Shown here piece after piece: positions 19,237-28,363 of a stretch of DNA of 39,565 nt. The position numbers were made by a program, and so were the translations under genes. The first letter of the stretch is position 1. Each line of letters starts with the position of its first letter. Source of the stretch: an uncultured Burkholderiales bacterium (GTDB lineage: Bacteria; Pseudomonadota; Gammaproteobacteria; Burkholderiales; Burkholderiaceae_C); assembly GCA_903894995.1 (NCBI GenBank), contig CAITSG010000211.1, positions 1 to 39,565 of the forward strand. The letters run 5' to 3'. The notes under the pieces were generated by a model. The model saw only the letters and a program-made list of their open reading frames with translations. It ran no database searches and was not told the DNA's origin.

Positions 19237-21987
19237 TCAAGCCAGTTTGCCGTGGCACTGCTTGAATTTTTTACCACTGCCACACGGGCAAGGGTCGTTG
19301 CGCCCCACTTGGCCCCAATCGTTGGCCAGGCCGGACAGGTTGGTAGAAGGCTGAGTTTGTGCTTGGCCATTTTCATCGGGTGCACTGTAGGTCACATTGC
19401 TGATGTGCTCAGCACGCTCTTCAATGGCCTGAGCGGCTTGCTGGATTTGATCCCCCGAATCGATTCGCACCGTCATGAGAGTTTTGGTGACTTCGTTCTT
19501 GACAGCATCCAGCAACTGGCCAAACAGCTCAAAAGCTTCGCGCTTGTATTCCTGCTTGGGTTGCTTTTGCGCATAACCTCTCAGGTGAATGCCTTGTCTC
19601 AGATAGTCGAGTGCACTCAAATGTTCGCGCCAATGCGTGTCAATGCTTTGCAACAAGATCATTCGCTCAAATGAGGTGAACTGCTCTGCGCCCACATGTT
19701 CGAGTTTTTCTAAAAACTTGACATTGGCGGCGTCAACGACGTATTCCAAAATATCCTCATCGGTGATCGCATTGGCAGCCTGAACCTTGTCTTTCAGGCC
19801 CAACTCGATACCCCACTCTTCTGCCAGCACTTTTTCCAAGTTGACCAAATCCCACTGTTCCTCCACCGATTCGACGGGAACGTATTGTCTGACCATGTCG
19901 GTGAAACATCCTTCACGCAAACCTGCAATCTGACCAGTCAAATCGCTGGCATCCAGTATGTCGTTGCGTTGCTGATAGATGACCTTGCGTTGGTCATTGG
20001 ACACATCATCGTATTCCAACAGTTGTTTTCGAATGTCAAAGTTGCGCCCTTCAACTTTGCGTTGTGCGCTTTCGATGCTCCGCGTCACAATGCCAGCCTC
20101 AATGGCTTCACCCTCTGGCATTTTCAAGCGATCCATGATCGAGCGAACGCGGTCACCGGCAAAAATGCGCATCAAGGGATCGTCCAAGCTCAGATAAAAG
20201 CGCGAAGAACCCGGGTCACCCTGGCGTCCCGAACGACCGCGCAACTGGTTGTCGATTCGCCGTGACTCATGCCTTTCTGTGGCAATGATCCGCAATCCAC
20301 CCAATGCCTTGACCTGCTCGTGCCTGACTTTCCACTGCTCTCGCATACCGTTGACACGCACCTGACAATCATCGGGTGTGAGACTTTCATCTGACTCAAC
20401 CGCTTGAACATCCTTTTCGATATTGCCACCCAACACAATGTCGGTTCCACGACCCGCCATGTTTGTGGCAATTGTGATCATGGCGGTCTGCCCTGCTTGC
20501 GCAACGATGTCCGCTTCTCGGGCATGCTGTTTTGCATTCAAAACTTGATGCGGCAAGTTCTCTTGGGTCAAGAGTTTCGAGATCAACTCAGAATTTTCAA
20601 TCGAGGTAGTGCCCACCAAGACGGGTTGTCCACGCTCATGGCACTCACGAATATCTGCAATCGCTGCGGTGTAGCGCTCTTGAGATGTTTTGTAGACACG
20701 GTCAAGTTGGTCTTCTCGCTGGCTCTTACGGTGCGGCGGAACCACGACGGTTTCAAGACCGTAAATTTCCTGGAACTCATAAGCCTCGGTATCAGCTGTA
20801 CCCGTCATGCCGCCAATCTTGTTGTAAAGGCGAAAATAGTTCTGAAAAGTGATAGATGCCAAAGTTTGGTTTTCGGCCTGAATCTGCACCCCTTCTTTGG
20901 CCTCTACGGCCTGATGCAATCCATCACTCCAGCGTCGACCGGTCATCAATCGACCCGTGAACTCGTCCACGATGATGATTTCACCATCCTGAACCACGTA
21001 ATGCTGGTCTTTATGGTAAAGATTGATGGCACGCAACGCCGCGTTCAAGTGGTGCATCAAGCTGATGTTGGCTGGATCGTAAAGGCTCGCACCTTGAGGG
21101 ATCAGCCCCAACTGAGACAACACGGCTTCCGCTTTTTCGTGTCCCTGTTCTGTCAAAAAAACTTGGTGCGATTTTTCATCAACCGTGAAGTCACCAGGAA
21201 CCTCAATCCCTTCACCCGTGCGGGGGTCGGCTTCGCCTATTTGACGCGTTAACAGTGGCACCACCTGGTTCATGGCCAAATATGTGGCTGTGTGATCCTC
21301 TGCTTGGCCACTGATGATCAATGGGGTTCGCGCCTCATCGATCAGAATCGAATCTACCTCATCGATGATGGCGTAATTCAGAGGACGTTGAACACGGTCA
21401 TAAGCCTCATAGACCATGTTGTCACGCAGATAGTCGAAACCGTACTCGTTGTTGGTGCCATAAGTGATGTCGGCGTTGTATGCGGCTTGCTTGTCCTCTC
21501 GAGGCAACTGAGCCAAATTGATGCCCACTGTCAATCCCAAAAAGTTGTACAGCTTGCCCATCCATTGCGCGTCCCTTGATGCCAGGTAGTCATTGACGGT
21601 GACCACGTGGACACCTTTGCCCGCAATGGCGTTCAAGTAGGCAGGCAAGGTGGAAGTGAGTGTTTTGCCTTCACCTGTGCGCATTTCTGCAATTTTGCCG
21701 TTGTGCAGCGCAATACCACCGGCAAGCTGAACATCAAAGTGGCGCATTTTCATGATGCGCTTTGAGCCCTCACGAACTACAGCAAATGCCTCGGGCAACA
21801 AGGCATCCAAAGTCTCGCCTGCGGCACAACGATCACGAAATTGCTGAGTCTTGCTTCTCAATTCATCATCACTCAGCCCCTCCAGACCGGCCTCAAGTGC
21901 ATTGATGCGCTCAACTGTTTTACGATATTGCTTAAGCAGACGATCATTGCGACTGCCGAAAATTTTGGTAAGGAATGGGATGGCCAT
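19237..21987 (-). CDS. secA: Preprotein translocase motor ATPase SecA
   Basis: Motor that pushes unfolded preproteins through SecYEG. The 916-residue protein has the full architecture: NBD1 with MRTGEGKT (Walker A, about residue 102) and [14 protein letters not shown] (Walker B), the preprotein cross-linking domain, NBD2 with [12 protein letters not shown], and the C-terminal linker. It ends in the SEC-C zinc site with Cys900, Cys902, Cys911 and His912, which binds SecB and lipids. I took the start at 21987 ([15 protein letters not shown]); an open frame extends 8 codons upstream. A terminator follows. No secM-like leader is visible upstream. Confidence 0.97.
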   Translation of the reverse strand: MAIPFLTKIFGSRNDRLLKQYRKTVERINALEAGLEGLSDDELRSKTQQFRDRCAAGETLDALLPEAFAVVREGSKRIMKMRHFDVQLAGGIALHNGKIAEMRTGEGKTLTSTLPAYLNAIAGKGVHVVTVNDYLASRDAQWMGKLYNFLGLTVGINLAQLPREDKQAAYNADITYGTNNEYGFDYLRDNMVYEAYDRVQRPLNYAIIDEVDSILIDEARTPLIISGQAEDHTATYLAMNQVVPLLTRQIGEADPRTGEGIEVPGDFTVDEKSHQVFLTEQGHEKAEAVLSQLGLIPQGASLYDPANISLMHHLNAALRAINLYHKDQHYVVQDGEIIIVDEFTGRLMTGRRWSDGLHQAVEAKEGVQIQAENQTLASITFQNYFRLYNKIGGMTGTADTEAYEFQEIYGLETVVVPPHRKSQREDQLDRVYKTSQERYTAAIADIRECHERGQPVLVGTTSIENSELISKLLTQENLPHQVLNAKQHAREADIVAQAGQTAMITIATNMAGRGTDIVLGGNIEKDVQAVESDESLTPDDCQVRVNGMREQWKVRHEQVKALGGLRIIATERHESRRIDNQLRGRSGRQGDPGSSRFYLSLDDPLMRIFAGDRVRSIMDRLKMPEGEAIEAGIVTRSIESAQRKVEGRNFDIRKQLLEYDDVSNDQRKVIYQQRNDILDASDLTGQIAGLREGCFTDMVRQYVPVESVEEQWDLVNLEKVLAEEWGIELGLKDKVQAANAITDEDILEYVVDAANVKFLEKLEHVGAEQFTSFERMILLQSIDTHWREHLSALDYLRQGIHLRGYAQKQPKQEYKREAFELFGQLLDAVKNEVTKTLMTVRIDSGDQIQQAAQAIEERAEHISNVTYSAPDENGQAQTQPSTNLSGLANDWGQVGRNDPCPCGSGKKFKQCHGKLA

Positions 21988-22128
21988 GTTGATTTGATCC
22001 ACCTTCAGCAAATGGCTGAAAAACAGACCGTCTATCCTGTCAGGTTAAAAGATTCAAGAAAACCAGTCTAAGGAGACAACGCGCCCCACGACCTTGGCTG
22101 CACCCTGGGGGCTTGCCTTAACTTGTTG

Positions 22129-22156
22129 ATTTTAGCCTCACCCTCAAGTCAACCAA
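22129..22156 (-). promoter_or_regulatory. Candidate promoter for secA
   Basis: On the minus strand TTGGTT (plus 22151-22156) and TAAAAT (plus 22129-22134) are 16 bases apart, about 140 bases upstream of the secA start in the divergent secA/dciA spacer. Spacing and hexamers fit a sigma-70 promoter moderately well. Confidence 0.4.
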
Positions 22157-22211
22157 AGACCTTATCCCAGCAGCCATCCTTGCTGGATAATGGTGGAGTC
22201 CAACATACCGC

Positions 22212-22514
22212 ATGCAACGCCGCCGTCACGCTATCCCCTTGCAACAAGCTGCCCAGGAATCACCGTCCTTGGCCTCGCTGATGACTCGCGTCCATGCTTC
22301 CACTCAGCGCATGAACGTCATCAGGTCTTTGTTACCCTCTGCTTTGCGACCCAATGTCCAAGCTGGCCCTTTTGATGAAGGTTGCTGGTGTCTGATGGTT
22401 CAATCCAATGCCGTTGCTGCCAAACTCCGTCAAATGGTGCCAGCTTTATTGGCCCACCTGAACAAATGCGATTTGGGTGTGATTTCAATTCGCATCAAAG
22501 TTCAAAACCGGTAA
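22212..22514 (+). CDS. dciA: DciA-like protein (DUF721)
   Basis: A 100-residue basic protein resembling the DUF721 family, whose member DciA helps load the replicative helicase DnaB in bacteria lacking DnaC. Support is the DUF721-like pattern of an N-terminal helical part (ASLMTRVHASTQRMNVIRSL), a central segment ending in CWCLMVQSNAVAAKLRQMVP, and a short beta-ending tail, plus its position opposite secA, where betaproteobacteria often carry such a gene. No strong ribosome site stands at the usual distance before the ATG at 22212. The family call is moderately secure; the functional assignment is by family. Confidence 0.7.
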   Translation: MQRRRHAIPLQQAAQESPSLASLMTRVHASTQRMNVIRSLLPSALRPNVQAGPFDEGCWCLMVQSNAVAAKLRQMVPALLAHLNKCDLGVISIRIKVQNR

Positions 22515-22552
22515 TGGTCCTCACCCAGGGATGGTGCTTCAAGTCGACAAGC

Positions 22553-22590
22553 AAAAAAAAACCTTGATCTTGGAGATCAAGGTTTTTTTA
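22553..22590. terminator. Bidirectional terminator between dciA and tRNA-Thr
   Basis: Perfect 10-bp stem, ACCTTGATCT (22561-22570) and AGATCAAGGT (22574-22583), with a 3-base loop. It has eight A before it (22553-22560) and a T run after it (22584-22589), so it reads as an intrinsic terminator in both directions: for dciA on the plus strand and for tRNA-Thr on the minus strand. Confidence 0.9.
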
Positions 22591-22595
22591 AAATT

Positions 22596-22671
22596 TGGTG
22601 CCGCTTGTCGGATTCGAACTGACGACCTACCGCTTACAAGGCGGGTGCTCTACCAACTGAGCTAAAGCGGC
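22596..22671 (-). tRNA. tRNA-Thr, anticodon TGT
   Basis: A 76-base tRNA with encoded CCA (plus 22596-22598). The 7-bp acceptor stem GCCGCTT/AAGCGGC is perfect, the D stem is GCTC/GAGC, and the anticodon loop CTTGTAA holds TGT (plus 22636-22638), reading ACA and other ACN threonine codons. The T loop is TTCGAAT. The T stem has one A52-C62 mismatch and the anticodon stem one C27-T43 mismatch; the first I recall also from E. coli tRNA-Thr(UGU), so I treat the gene as functional. A terminator follows directly. Confidence 0.95.
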
Positions 22672-22724
22672 ACGGGCTGAATTTTAACGTGCTATTCGAC
22701 CAAGTTAGCCGATGAAGAGAATTT

Positions 22725-23171
22725 TTATTTGACTCGCTTTAACGCAGGTCGACCCGATCCAACGGGTGGAGGCTGTGGTGGCTCCTCGGCTTGCAAAACA
22801 CTTTTTGTTGCAACGAGCGACTCGACTGGAATCTGCCTTGACTCATCATCACTGACCGGAAAAGCCATACCCTGACCGTTTTCGCGTGCGTATATAGCCA
22901 TGACACGATGTATGGGCACCATGATGTCACGAGGTTTTCCACCAAATCGGGCTTTGAACTCTATGAATTCATTGCCCAATTTCAATGAGCTTGTGGCATC
23001 CATGCTCACATTCAGAACAATTTCCCCGCCTTGTACATATTCACGAGGAACTTGGACCGAATTGTCAACTTTGACAGCGACATAAGGTGTGAAGCCGTTT
23101 TCTGAACACCATTCATAAAGTGCACGTATCAAATACGGTCGGGTCGAAGGCAACTCGGTTGCATTGATCAT
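22725..23171 (-). CDS. sspB: ClpXP protease specificity-enhancing factor SspB
   Basis: Adaptor that binds ssrA-tagged proteins from stalled ribosomes and delivers them to ClpXP. The 148-residue protein begins with the SspB fold (STRPYLIRALYEWCSENGFTPY). It then has a proline-rich flexible linker and ends in GRPALKRVK, which matches the ClpX-binding tail of E. coli SspB. The start at 23171 has a GGAG site upstream; the frame is open for four more codons. It lies 18 bases after sspA on the same strand, the usual pairing. Confidence 0.94.
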   Translation of the reverse strand: MINATELPSTRPYLIRALYEWCSENGFTPYVAVKVDNSVQVPREYVQGGEIVLNVSMDATSSLKLGNEFIEFKARFGGKPRDIMVPIHRVMAIYARENGQGMAFPVSDDESRQIPVESLVATKSVLQAEEPPQPPPVGSGRPALKRVK

Positions 23172-23189
23172 TGTGAACTCCAAAGCAAT

Positions 23190-23801
23190 TTACTTTCGCA
23201 TGACCTTTTCCGAAGGCGTCAAAGCCTCAATATACGCAGGTCGGGAGAAAATGCGTTCAGCATACTTGAGCAAAGGTGCTGCATTTTTGCTCAACTCGAT
23301 ACCGTAGTAATCCAGTCGCCACAACAAAGGTGCAATGGCAACATCCAACATGGAGAAATTATCACCCAGCATGAACTTGTTCTTCAAGAATACCGGAGCC
23401 AGTTGAGTCAAACGATCTCGAATGTGTGCACGCGCTTTTTCAAGCGTTTTGTCACTGCCCTTCAAAGCGCGATTTTCCAAAGTCAGCACATGGGCAAACA
23501 GTTCCTTTTCAAAATTGAGCAAGAACAGGCGCACGCGGGCACGGTCAACGGGGTCTCCGGGCATCAATTGAGGGTGGGGGAAACGTTCATCGATGTATTC
23601 ATTGATGATGTTCGACTCGTACAAGATGAGATCACGTTCCACCAAGATCGGCACTTGGCCGTAGGGGTTCATCACATTGATGTCTTCGGGTTTGTTGTAG
23701 AGGTCCACGTCACGAATTTCAAAATCCATGCCTTTTTCAAACAGCACAAAGCGGCAACGGTGGGAAAAAGGGCAAGTGGTTCCGGAATAAAGCACCATCA
23801 T
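23190..23801 (-). CDS. sspA: Stringent starvation protein A (GST-like)
   Basis: RNA-polymerase-associated protein of glutathione-S-transferase fold; in E. coli it supports acid and starvation tolerance by lowering H-NS. The 203-residue protein has the N-terminal thioredoxin-like domain (YSGTTCPFSHRCRFVL, NPYGQVPIL, LYESNIINEYIDERFPHP) and the helical C-terminal domain, with GDP-VDRARVR at the junction. A GAGGAG site precedes two adjacent ATG codons. It sits between petABC and sspB; a terminator-like structure lies just upstream, so sspAB probably have their own promoter. Confidence 0.94.
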   Translation of the reverse strand: MMVLYSGTTCPFSHRCRFVLFEKGMDFEIRDVDLYNKPEDINVMNPYGQVPILVERDLILYESNIINEYIDERFPHPQLMPGDPVDRARVRLFLLNFEKELFAHVLTLENRALKGSDKTLEKARAHIRDRLTQLAPVFLKNKFMLGDNFSMLDVAIAPLLWRLDYYGIELSKNAAPLLKYAERIFSRPAYIEALTPSEKVMRK

Positions 23802-23823
23802 GGCAAAGGCTCCTCAAAAAATC

Positions 23824-23882
23824 AAAAAGAGTGGAAGACCCCAAGGCCTGCCACTCCACAAGACCCAGCCCAGAGGCTGGGT
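23824..23882 (-). terminator. Tandem hairpin terminator downstream of petABC
   Basis: Just past the petC stop on the minus strand stands an 8-bp stem, ACCCAGCC/GGCTGGGT with a 4-base loop (plus 23863-23882). A second 6-bp stem, GAGTGG/CCACTC (plus 23829-23834 and 23851-23856), is followed by TTTTT. Together they look like the end of the petABC message. Confidence 0.7.
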
Positions 23883-23892
23883 GAAAGATCAA

Positions 23893-24657
23893 TTACTTGA
23901 CGTCTTTCCAATACGCTGCATTCAGACGCCAAGCGATAAAGGTGAAGAAGGTCAAGAAAATTAGAACCCAGACACCGATTTGAACGCGTGCGTTTTGGCC
24001 TGGCTCGGCCATCCACTGCATGTATCCCACCAAGTCACCAACGGCTTGATCGTATTGCAACGGGGTCATCGTGCCCGGCTTGACTTGATTCCAGCCAGAA
24101 AAGATTTGGACTTTGTGGCCGTGCTCTTCTTTTTCTGTATAAACCGGCTCCCGCTCGCCTTGCAGCTCCCACAAGGGGTTGGGCATGCCCACATTGGGCA
24201 TGGCCAAGTTGTTCCAACCTGTCGGCTTGGTCGAGTCGCGGTAATAGGTGCGCAAGTAGGTGTAGAGGTAGTCTGCGCCCGTGCCGCCATGGCCAGAACG
24301 TGAGCGGGCCATCAAGGTCAAGTCAGGTGGGTTCTTGCCGAACCACTCTTTGGCCAAAACGGGGTCCATGGCCACTTTCATGTTGTCACCAACACGGTCA
24401 GTTGGAAACAACAGGTTGTCCTTGATCTGCTGCTCGGTCAAACCGATGTCTTTCAAGCGGTTGAAACGCATGAAAGCAGCCGAATGGCAATTGAGGCAGT
24501 AGTTGACAAACAGCTTGGCTCCGTTTTGCAAAGCGGCCAAGTCGTTGGTTTTCTGAGGTGCTTTGTCCCAGGCGATGCCGCCACCAGCCGCGTGGGCACC
24601 GGTCATCAGACCGAGGGCCATCACTAAGCCCAAAGCGAGTTTCTTGATGTTTTTCAT
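23893..24657 (-). CDS. petC: Ubiquinol-cytochrome c reductase, cytochrome c1 subunit
   Basis: Membrane-anchored c-type cytochrome that takes electrons from the Rieske subunit and passes them to soluble cytochrome c. The 254-residue precursor has a Sec signal (about 1-23, ending AHA), the heme-attachment motif Cys-Leu-Asn-Cys-His at 54-58, and a C-terminal membrane helix (GVWVLIFLTFFTFIAWRL, about 226-243). The Met of GTMTPLQYD is a likely heme ligand region. It follows petB by 20 bases and closes the petABC operon. Confidence 0.96.
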   Translation of the reverse strand: MKNIKKLALGLVMALGLMTGAHAAGGGIAWDKAPQKTNDLAALQNGAKLFVNYCLNCHSAAFMRFNRLKDIGLTEQQIKDNLLFPTDRVGDNMKVAMDPVLAKEWFGKNPPDLTLMARSRSGHGGTGADYLYTYLRTYYRDSTKPTGWNNLAMPNVGMPNPLWELQGEREPVYTEKEEHGHKVQIFSGWNQVKPGTMTPLQYDQAVGDLVGYMQWMAEPGQNARVQIGVWVLIFLTFFTFIAWRLNAAYWKDVK

Positions 24658-24677
24658 GTTCTTGAATCTCCGTGATG

Positions 24678-26087
24678 TCAGTGAGGCGTGAAAGTCACGC
24701 GGTCAGGAACGGGCTTGGGTGTACCCAGCTTGCTCCACCATGGCATCAACAAGAAGAAGCCGAAATAGAACAAAGAACCAACTTGAGAGACGCGCTCACC
24801 GATGGGCGATGGGGGCTGAACACCCAAGTAACCCAAAATCAGGAAGTTGATGACGAACACGGCATACATGTATTTGTGCCAGTCAGGGCGGTAACGGATC
24901 GACTTGACCGGGCTGTTGTCCAACCATGGCAAGAAGAACATGATCACCACAGCGCCACCCATCACCACCACTCCCCAGAACTTGGCATCGATGGCCAGCA
25001 TCATGGCGGAGAGCGCCACGGCCCCCCCGATCACAGCGCCCTTGAGCAGTGTGGGCAGTTTGCCTTTGGCCACAGCCAATACGGCACCGACCACCACGCA
25101 AGCAATCAACACATACATCATCTCGCCGGTGATCGCACGAAGCATGGAGTAATAAGGTGTGAAATACCAAACTGGGGCAATGTGCAAAGGCGTGGTCAGT
25201 GGATCGGCCGGGATGAAGTTGTTGTATTCGAGGAAATAACCACCCATTTCAGGCGCAAAGAACACGATGGCGGTGAACACCATCAAGAAGATGCTGACCG
25301 ACATGATGTCGTGAACGGTGTAGTAAGGGTGGAAGGGAATGCCGTCCAAGGGATTACCGCGAGCGTCTTTGGGTGCGTCGGGTGCTTTGATCTCAACACC
25401 GTCAGGGTTGTTAGAACCCACTTCGTGCAACGCGATGATGTGCGCTACCACCAAACCCAACAAAACCAAAGGTACGGCAATCACGTGGAAGCTGAAGAAG
25501 CGGTTCAAGGTGGCGTCGCCAACCACAAAGTCACCACGGATCAACAAAGCCAGATCAGGGCCAATGAAAGGAATGGCCGAGAACAAGTTCACGATCACCT
25601 GAGCACCCCAATAGGACATCTGGCCCCAAGGCAGCAGATAACCCATGAAAGCTTCTGCCATCAAGCACAAAAAGATGGCACAACCGAATATCCAGACCAG
25701 CTCGCGCGGCTTGCGGTAGCTGCCGTAAATGAGACCACGGAACATGTGCAGGTAAACCACCACGAAGAACGCAGATGCGCCTGTCGAGTGCATGTAACGA
25801 ATCAACCAGCCCCAAGGTACATCGCGCATGATGTATTCGACAGAAGCGAATGCCAGCGCTGCGTCTGGCTTGTAATGCATGACCAAGAAAATGCCGGTCA
25901 CGATTTGGATCACGAGGACCAAGAGCGACAGCGCGCCAAACACGTACCAAAAATTCAGGTTTTTGGAAGCGTAGTACTCAGACAAATGATCTTTGTACAG
26001 CTTGGACAAGGGAAAGCGGTTGTCCACCCAGTTGAGCAGTTTTTCACCCGCGGGGGCGTTCGGGGAGATTTCTTTGAAATGAGCCAT
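24678..26087 (-). CDS. petB: Ubiquinol-cytochrome c reductase, cytochrome b subunit
   Basis: Core membrane subunit of the bc1 complex carrying two b hemes and both quinone sites. The 469-residue protein has the expected hydrophobic helices; heme-binding histidine pairs lie in helix B (MHSTGASAFFVVVYLHMF) and helix D (FHVIAVPLVLLGLVVAHIIALHE segments). A PEMGGYF sequence stands in place of the usual PEWY at the quinol oxidation site region, worth confirming by alignment. I chose the start at 26087, preceded by a GGAG site; a Met five codons upstream is also in frame. Confidence 0.95.
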   Translation of the reverse strand: MAHFKEISPNAPAGEKLLNWVDNRFPLSKLYKDHLSEYYASKNLNFWYVFGALSLLVLVIQIVTGIFLVMHYKPDAALAFASVEYIMRDVPWGWLIRYMHSTGASAFFVVVYLHMFRGLIYGSYRKPRELVWIFGCAIFLCLMAEAFMGYLLPWGQMSYWGAQVIVNLFSAIPFIGPDLALLIRGDFVVGDATLNRFFSFHVIAVPLVLLGLVVAHIIALHEVGSNNPDGVEIKAPDAPKDARGNPLDGIPFHPYYTVHDIMSVSIFLMVFTAIVFFAPEMGGYFLEYNNFIPADPLTTPLHIAPVWYFTPYYSMLRAITGEMMYVLIACVVVGAVLAVAKGKLPTLLKGAVIGGAVALSAMMLAIDAKFWGVVVMGGAVVIMFFLPWLDNSPVKSIRYRPDWHKYMYAVFVINFLILGYLGVQPPSPIGERVSQVGSLFYFGFFLLMPWWSKLGTPKPVPDRVTFTPH

Positions 26088-26098
26088 GTTGTTCTCCA

Positions 26099-26695
26099 TC
26101 AAGCCTTCTTGTCTTCACCAATGATCAACTTGGTGTCAGACAGGTACATGTGAGGCGGCACCTCGAGGTTGTCGGGCGCAGGCTTGTTCTTGAAAACACG
26201 GCCGGCCAAATCGAAGGTCGATCCGTGACAAGCACACAAAAAACCGCCCGCCCAATCGTCGGGCAGCGATGGCTGAGCGCCTGTGGCGAACTTGTCGCCT
26301 GGCGAGCAACCCAAATGGGTGCAAATGCCCACAGCCACCATGATTTCTGGCTTGATGGAGCGGTGGCCATTTTTGGCGTATTCAGGGGTGGGGTAGGCTG
26401 TGCGATCCGAAGCAGGATCGGCCAGCTGGCCTTCAATCTTCTTGAGGGATGCAAGCTGCTCGGGCGAGCGCTTCATGATCCAAACGGGTTTGCCACGCCA
26501 TTCGACCGTCAGCTTTTCACCTGGGTTTAAAGCGGAAATATCCACTTCGACCGCCGCACCGGCCGCTTTGGCTCGCTCGGAGGGTTGGAAGCTGCTGACG
26601 AAGGGGGTGGCCACAAAGCCAGCGCCTACGGCACCTGCGCAAGTGGAGGCGATCAGCCATGTTCGCTTGCTGTTGTCGACTGGGGTGTCACTCAT
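26099..26695 (-). CDS. petA: Ubiquinol-cytochrome c reductase, Rieske iron-sulfur subunit
   Basis: Accepts the first electron from ubiquinol through a [2Fe-2S] cluster. The 198-residue protein has both cluster boxes: CTHLGC at 125-130 and CACHGS at 154-159. Cys125, His127, Cys154 and His157 are the predicted ligands, and Cys130 and Cys156 the stabilising disulfide. One N-terminal membrane helix follows a Lys-Arg pair (residues 10-11) rather than Arg-Arg; Rieske proteins are classic Tat substrates. It is the first gene of petABC; a TACAAT hexamer (plus 26735-26740) upstream could be its -10, without a clear -35. Confidence 0.96.
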   Translation of the reverse strand: MSDTPVDNSKRTWLIASTCAGAVGAGFVATPFVSSFQPSERAKAAGAAVEVDISALNPGEKLTVEWRGKPVWIMKRSPEQLASLKKIEGQLADPASDRTAYPTPEYAKNGHRSIKPEIMVAVGICTHLGCSPGDKFATGAQPSLPDDWAGGFLCACHGSTFDLAGRVFKNKPAPDNLEVPPHMYLSDTKLIIGEDKKA

Positions 26696-26835
26696 GGAAA
26701 TCCTCTAGCGAGTCGTTATCAGGGTCAACCCGCGATTGTACCGGAGTGAAAAAAGCACACGACTGACAAGATCTCCTTGCTTTGCCCACATGCGTCACAA
26801 TGGAACCCTGTTTTTTTACTTTTTGGGAGTTTTAG

Positions 26836-27267
26836 ATGTCTTTTATTCAGGAATTCAAATCTTTTGCATTGAAGGGCAGCGTCATGGACCTTGCTGTTGG
26901 CGTGATCATTGGAGCGGCATTTGGCAAAATTGTCGATTCATTGGTGGCTGATTTGATCATGCCCTTGGTGAGCGTGGTCTTTGGCGGCCTTGATTTCGCC
27001 AACTATTACTGGCCTTTGTCAGGTCAGGCAGCAGGCCTGCCTTTGGTTGAAGCCAAAAAACTGGGGGCCGTCTTTGCCTATGGCAATTTCATCACGGTCG
27101 CCCTGAACTTTTTGATCTTGGCGCTTGTGATTTTTGTCATGATCCAACAAATCAACCGACTCAAATCCAAACAAGCGGCAGACAGCAAGCCTGAAGAAGT
27201 AACAGCAACCGCTGAAGATGTGTTGCTGCTTCGTGAAATCCGGGACAGCCTCAAACACAAAGGCTAA
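26836..27267 (+). CDS. mscL: Large-conductance mechanosensitive channel MscL
   Basis: Pentameric inner-membrane valve that opens under high membrane tension and saves cells from osmotic downshock. The 143-residue protein has the amphipathic start ([20 protein letters not shown]), TM1 with the gating glycines ([17 protein letters not shown]), a periplasmic loop, TM2 ([18 protein letters not shown]) and a charged C-terminal helix. A GGGAG site precedes the ATG. It is divergent from petA and convergent with pdxA, 12 bases apart. Confidence 0.96.
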   Translation: MSFIQEFKSFALKGSVMDLAVGVIIGAAFGKIVDSLVADLIMPLVSVVFGGLDFANYYWPLSGQAAGLPLVEAKKLGAVFAYGNFITVALNFLILALVIFVMIQQINRLKSKQAADSKPEEVTATAEDVLLLREIRDSLKHKG

Positions 27268-27279
27268 GCACGCATTTGT

Positions 27280-28353
27280 TCAGCCCGCGCCTGCCATTTG
27301 TCGTGCCAGGCGCAGGGCCTGAATCAAACTGGACGCATCGGCTCGGCCCTTTCCAGCCAAATCCATGGCCGTTCCATGGTCCGGACTGGTTCTGATGATG
27401 GGCAAGCCCAAAGTCACGTTCACACCCTGCTCTACACCCAAGTATTTAACGGGAATCAAACCTTGGTCGTGGTGCATGGCAATGACCACATCAAATTCTC
27501 GGTGTCCGTTCGATTGCCTTCGCGCGCGCATGAACACCGTGTCGGGCGCAAAAGGCCCCTGCACATCCAAACCGTCCTGCCGGGCTTTTTCGACACAGGG
27601 TTGCAAAACATCGATTTCCTCGCGACCAAACAAGCCCCCTTCCCCTGCGTGCGGGTTGACCCCCGCAACCGCGATCCGAGGTCTGTACCCCAACAAGCGG
27701 GTCAATGACGCATCGGTGATTCTCAATGTTTGCGCTACTTGTTCGTGGGTAATGGCATCCAATGCTTCACGCAAGGACACATGAATGCTCACCAGCACAG
27801 TGCGCAAATCATCGTTGGCCAACATCATGCGCACAGGCAATTGAGCCACAGGTACGCCAAGGTAACGTGCCGCCTCGTCCTGCAGCAGCTCCGTATGTCC
27901 TGGGTATTTGTTGTAGGGCGAACCCGCCGCATGAAGGGCTTCTTTGTGCAAGGGAGCTGTGACCAACGCAGCAACTTCACCCCGCAAAGCCGCTTGAGTC
28001 GCCCACAGCACCGCATCACCCGCCATCCGCCCTGCGCGCGAATCGATTTGCCCCCATGTCAACACAGGTGCCACGGGCCCTACTTGCAGGACAGGCAAGC
28101 AACGCGGTGGCATATGCAGTGCTTCATGTGGGGACTCGATTTCACACACAGGAAAATTCACCGGACTGAGCAACAAGGACATGGCCCGTCGCATCACACC
28201 CACATCGCCCGCCACAAAACAGGCCTGGGTCAGTTCAGGGGCCTGGCACCAAGCGCGAGCCACAATTTCCGGGCCAATGCCACAAGGGTCGCCCAAGGTC
28301 AGGACGATGGGACGATCCTGCTTGGCCTCAGAACATCCAAAAAAGGTGGTCAT
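27280..28353 (-). CDS. pdxA: 4-hydroxythreonine-4-phosphate dehydrogenase
   Basis: Oxidises 4-phosphohydroxy-threonine in pyridoxal phosphate synthesis. The 357-residue protein shows the family signatures TLGDPCGIGPEI (19-30), TAPLHKEAL, the metal-site histidine in YPGHTELL, the VAGVNPHAGEGGLFG motif, HHDQGLIPVK and TSPDHGTAMDLAGKG. I placed the start at 28353 (MTTFFGCSEAKQ); the open frame upstream runs into the NIF3 gene and is not family-like. It follows the NIF3 gene by 10 bases, so both are probably one transcript. Confidence 0.95.
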   Translation of the reverse strand: MTTFFGCSEAKQDRPIVLTLGDPCGIGPEIVARAWCQAPELTQACFVAGDVGVMRRAMSLLLSPVNFPVCEIESPHEALHMPPRCLPVLQVGPVAPVLTWGQIDSRAGRMAGDAVLWATQAALRGEVAALVTAPLHKEALHAAGSPYNKYPGHTELLQDEAARYLGVPVAQLPVRMMLANDDLRTVLVSIHVSLREALDAITHEQVAQTLRITDASLTRLLGYRPRIAVAGVNPHAGEGGLFGREEIDVLQPCVEKARQDGLDVQGPFAPDTVFMRARRQSNGHREFDVVIAMHHDQGLIPVKYLGVEQGVNVTLGLPIIRTSPDHGTAMDLAGKGRADASSLIQALRLARQMAGAG

Positions 28354-28363
28354 TTGTTTTGAC

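Noticed and set aside
22596-22671. tRNA-Thr as a pseudogene because of T-stem and anticodon-stem mismatches
   Set aside because: All arms, the loop sequences, encoded CCA and terminator are intact, and I recall the same A52-C62 mismatch in E. coli tRNA-Thr(UGU).
24672-26153. 493-codon plus-strand frame opposite petB, rich in His and Gln
   Set aside because: Composition is what the complement of a membrane protein gene produces; petB is unmistakable on the other strand.
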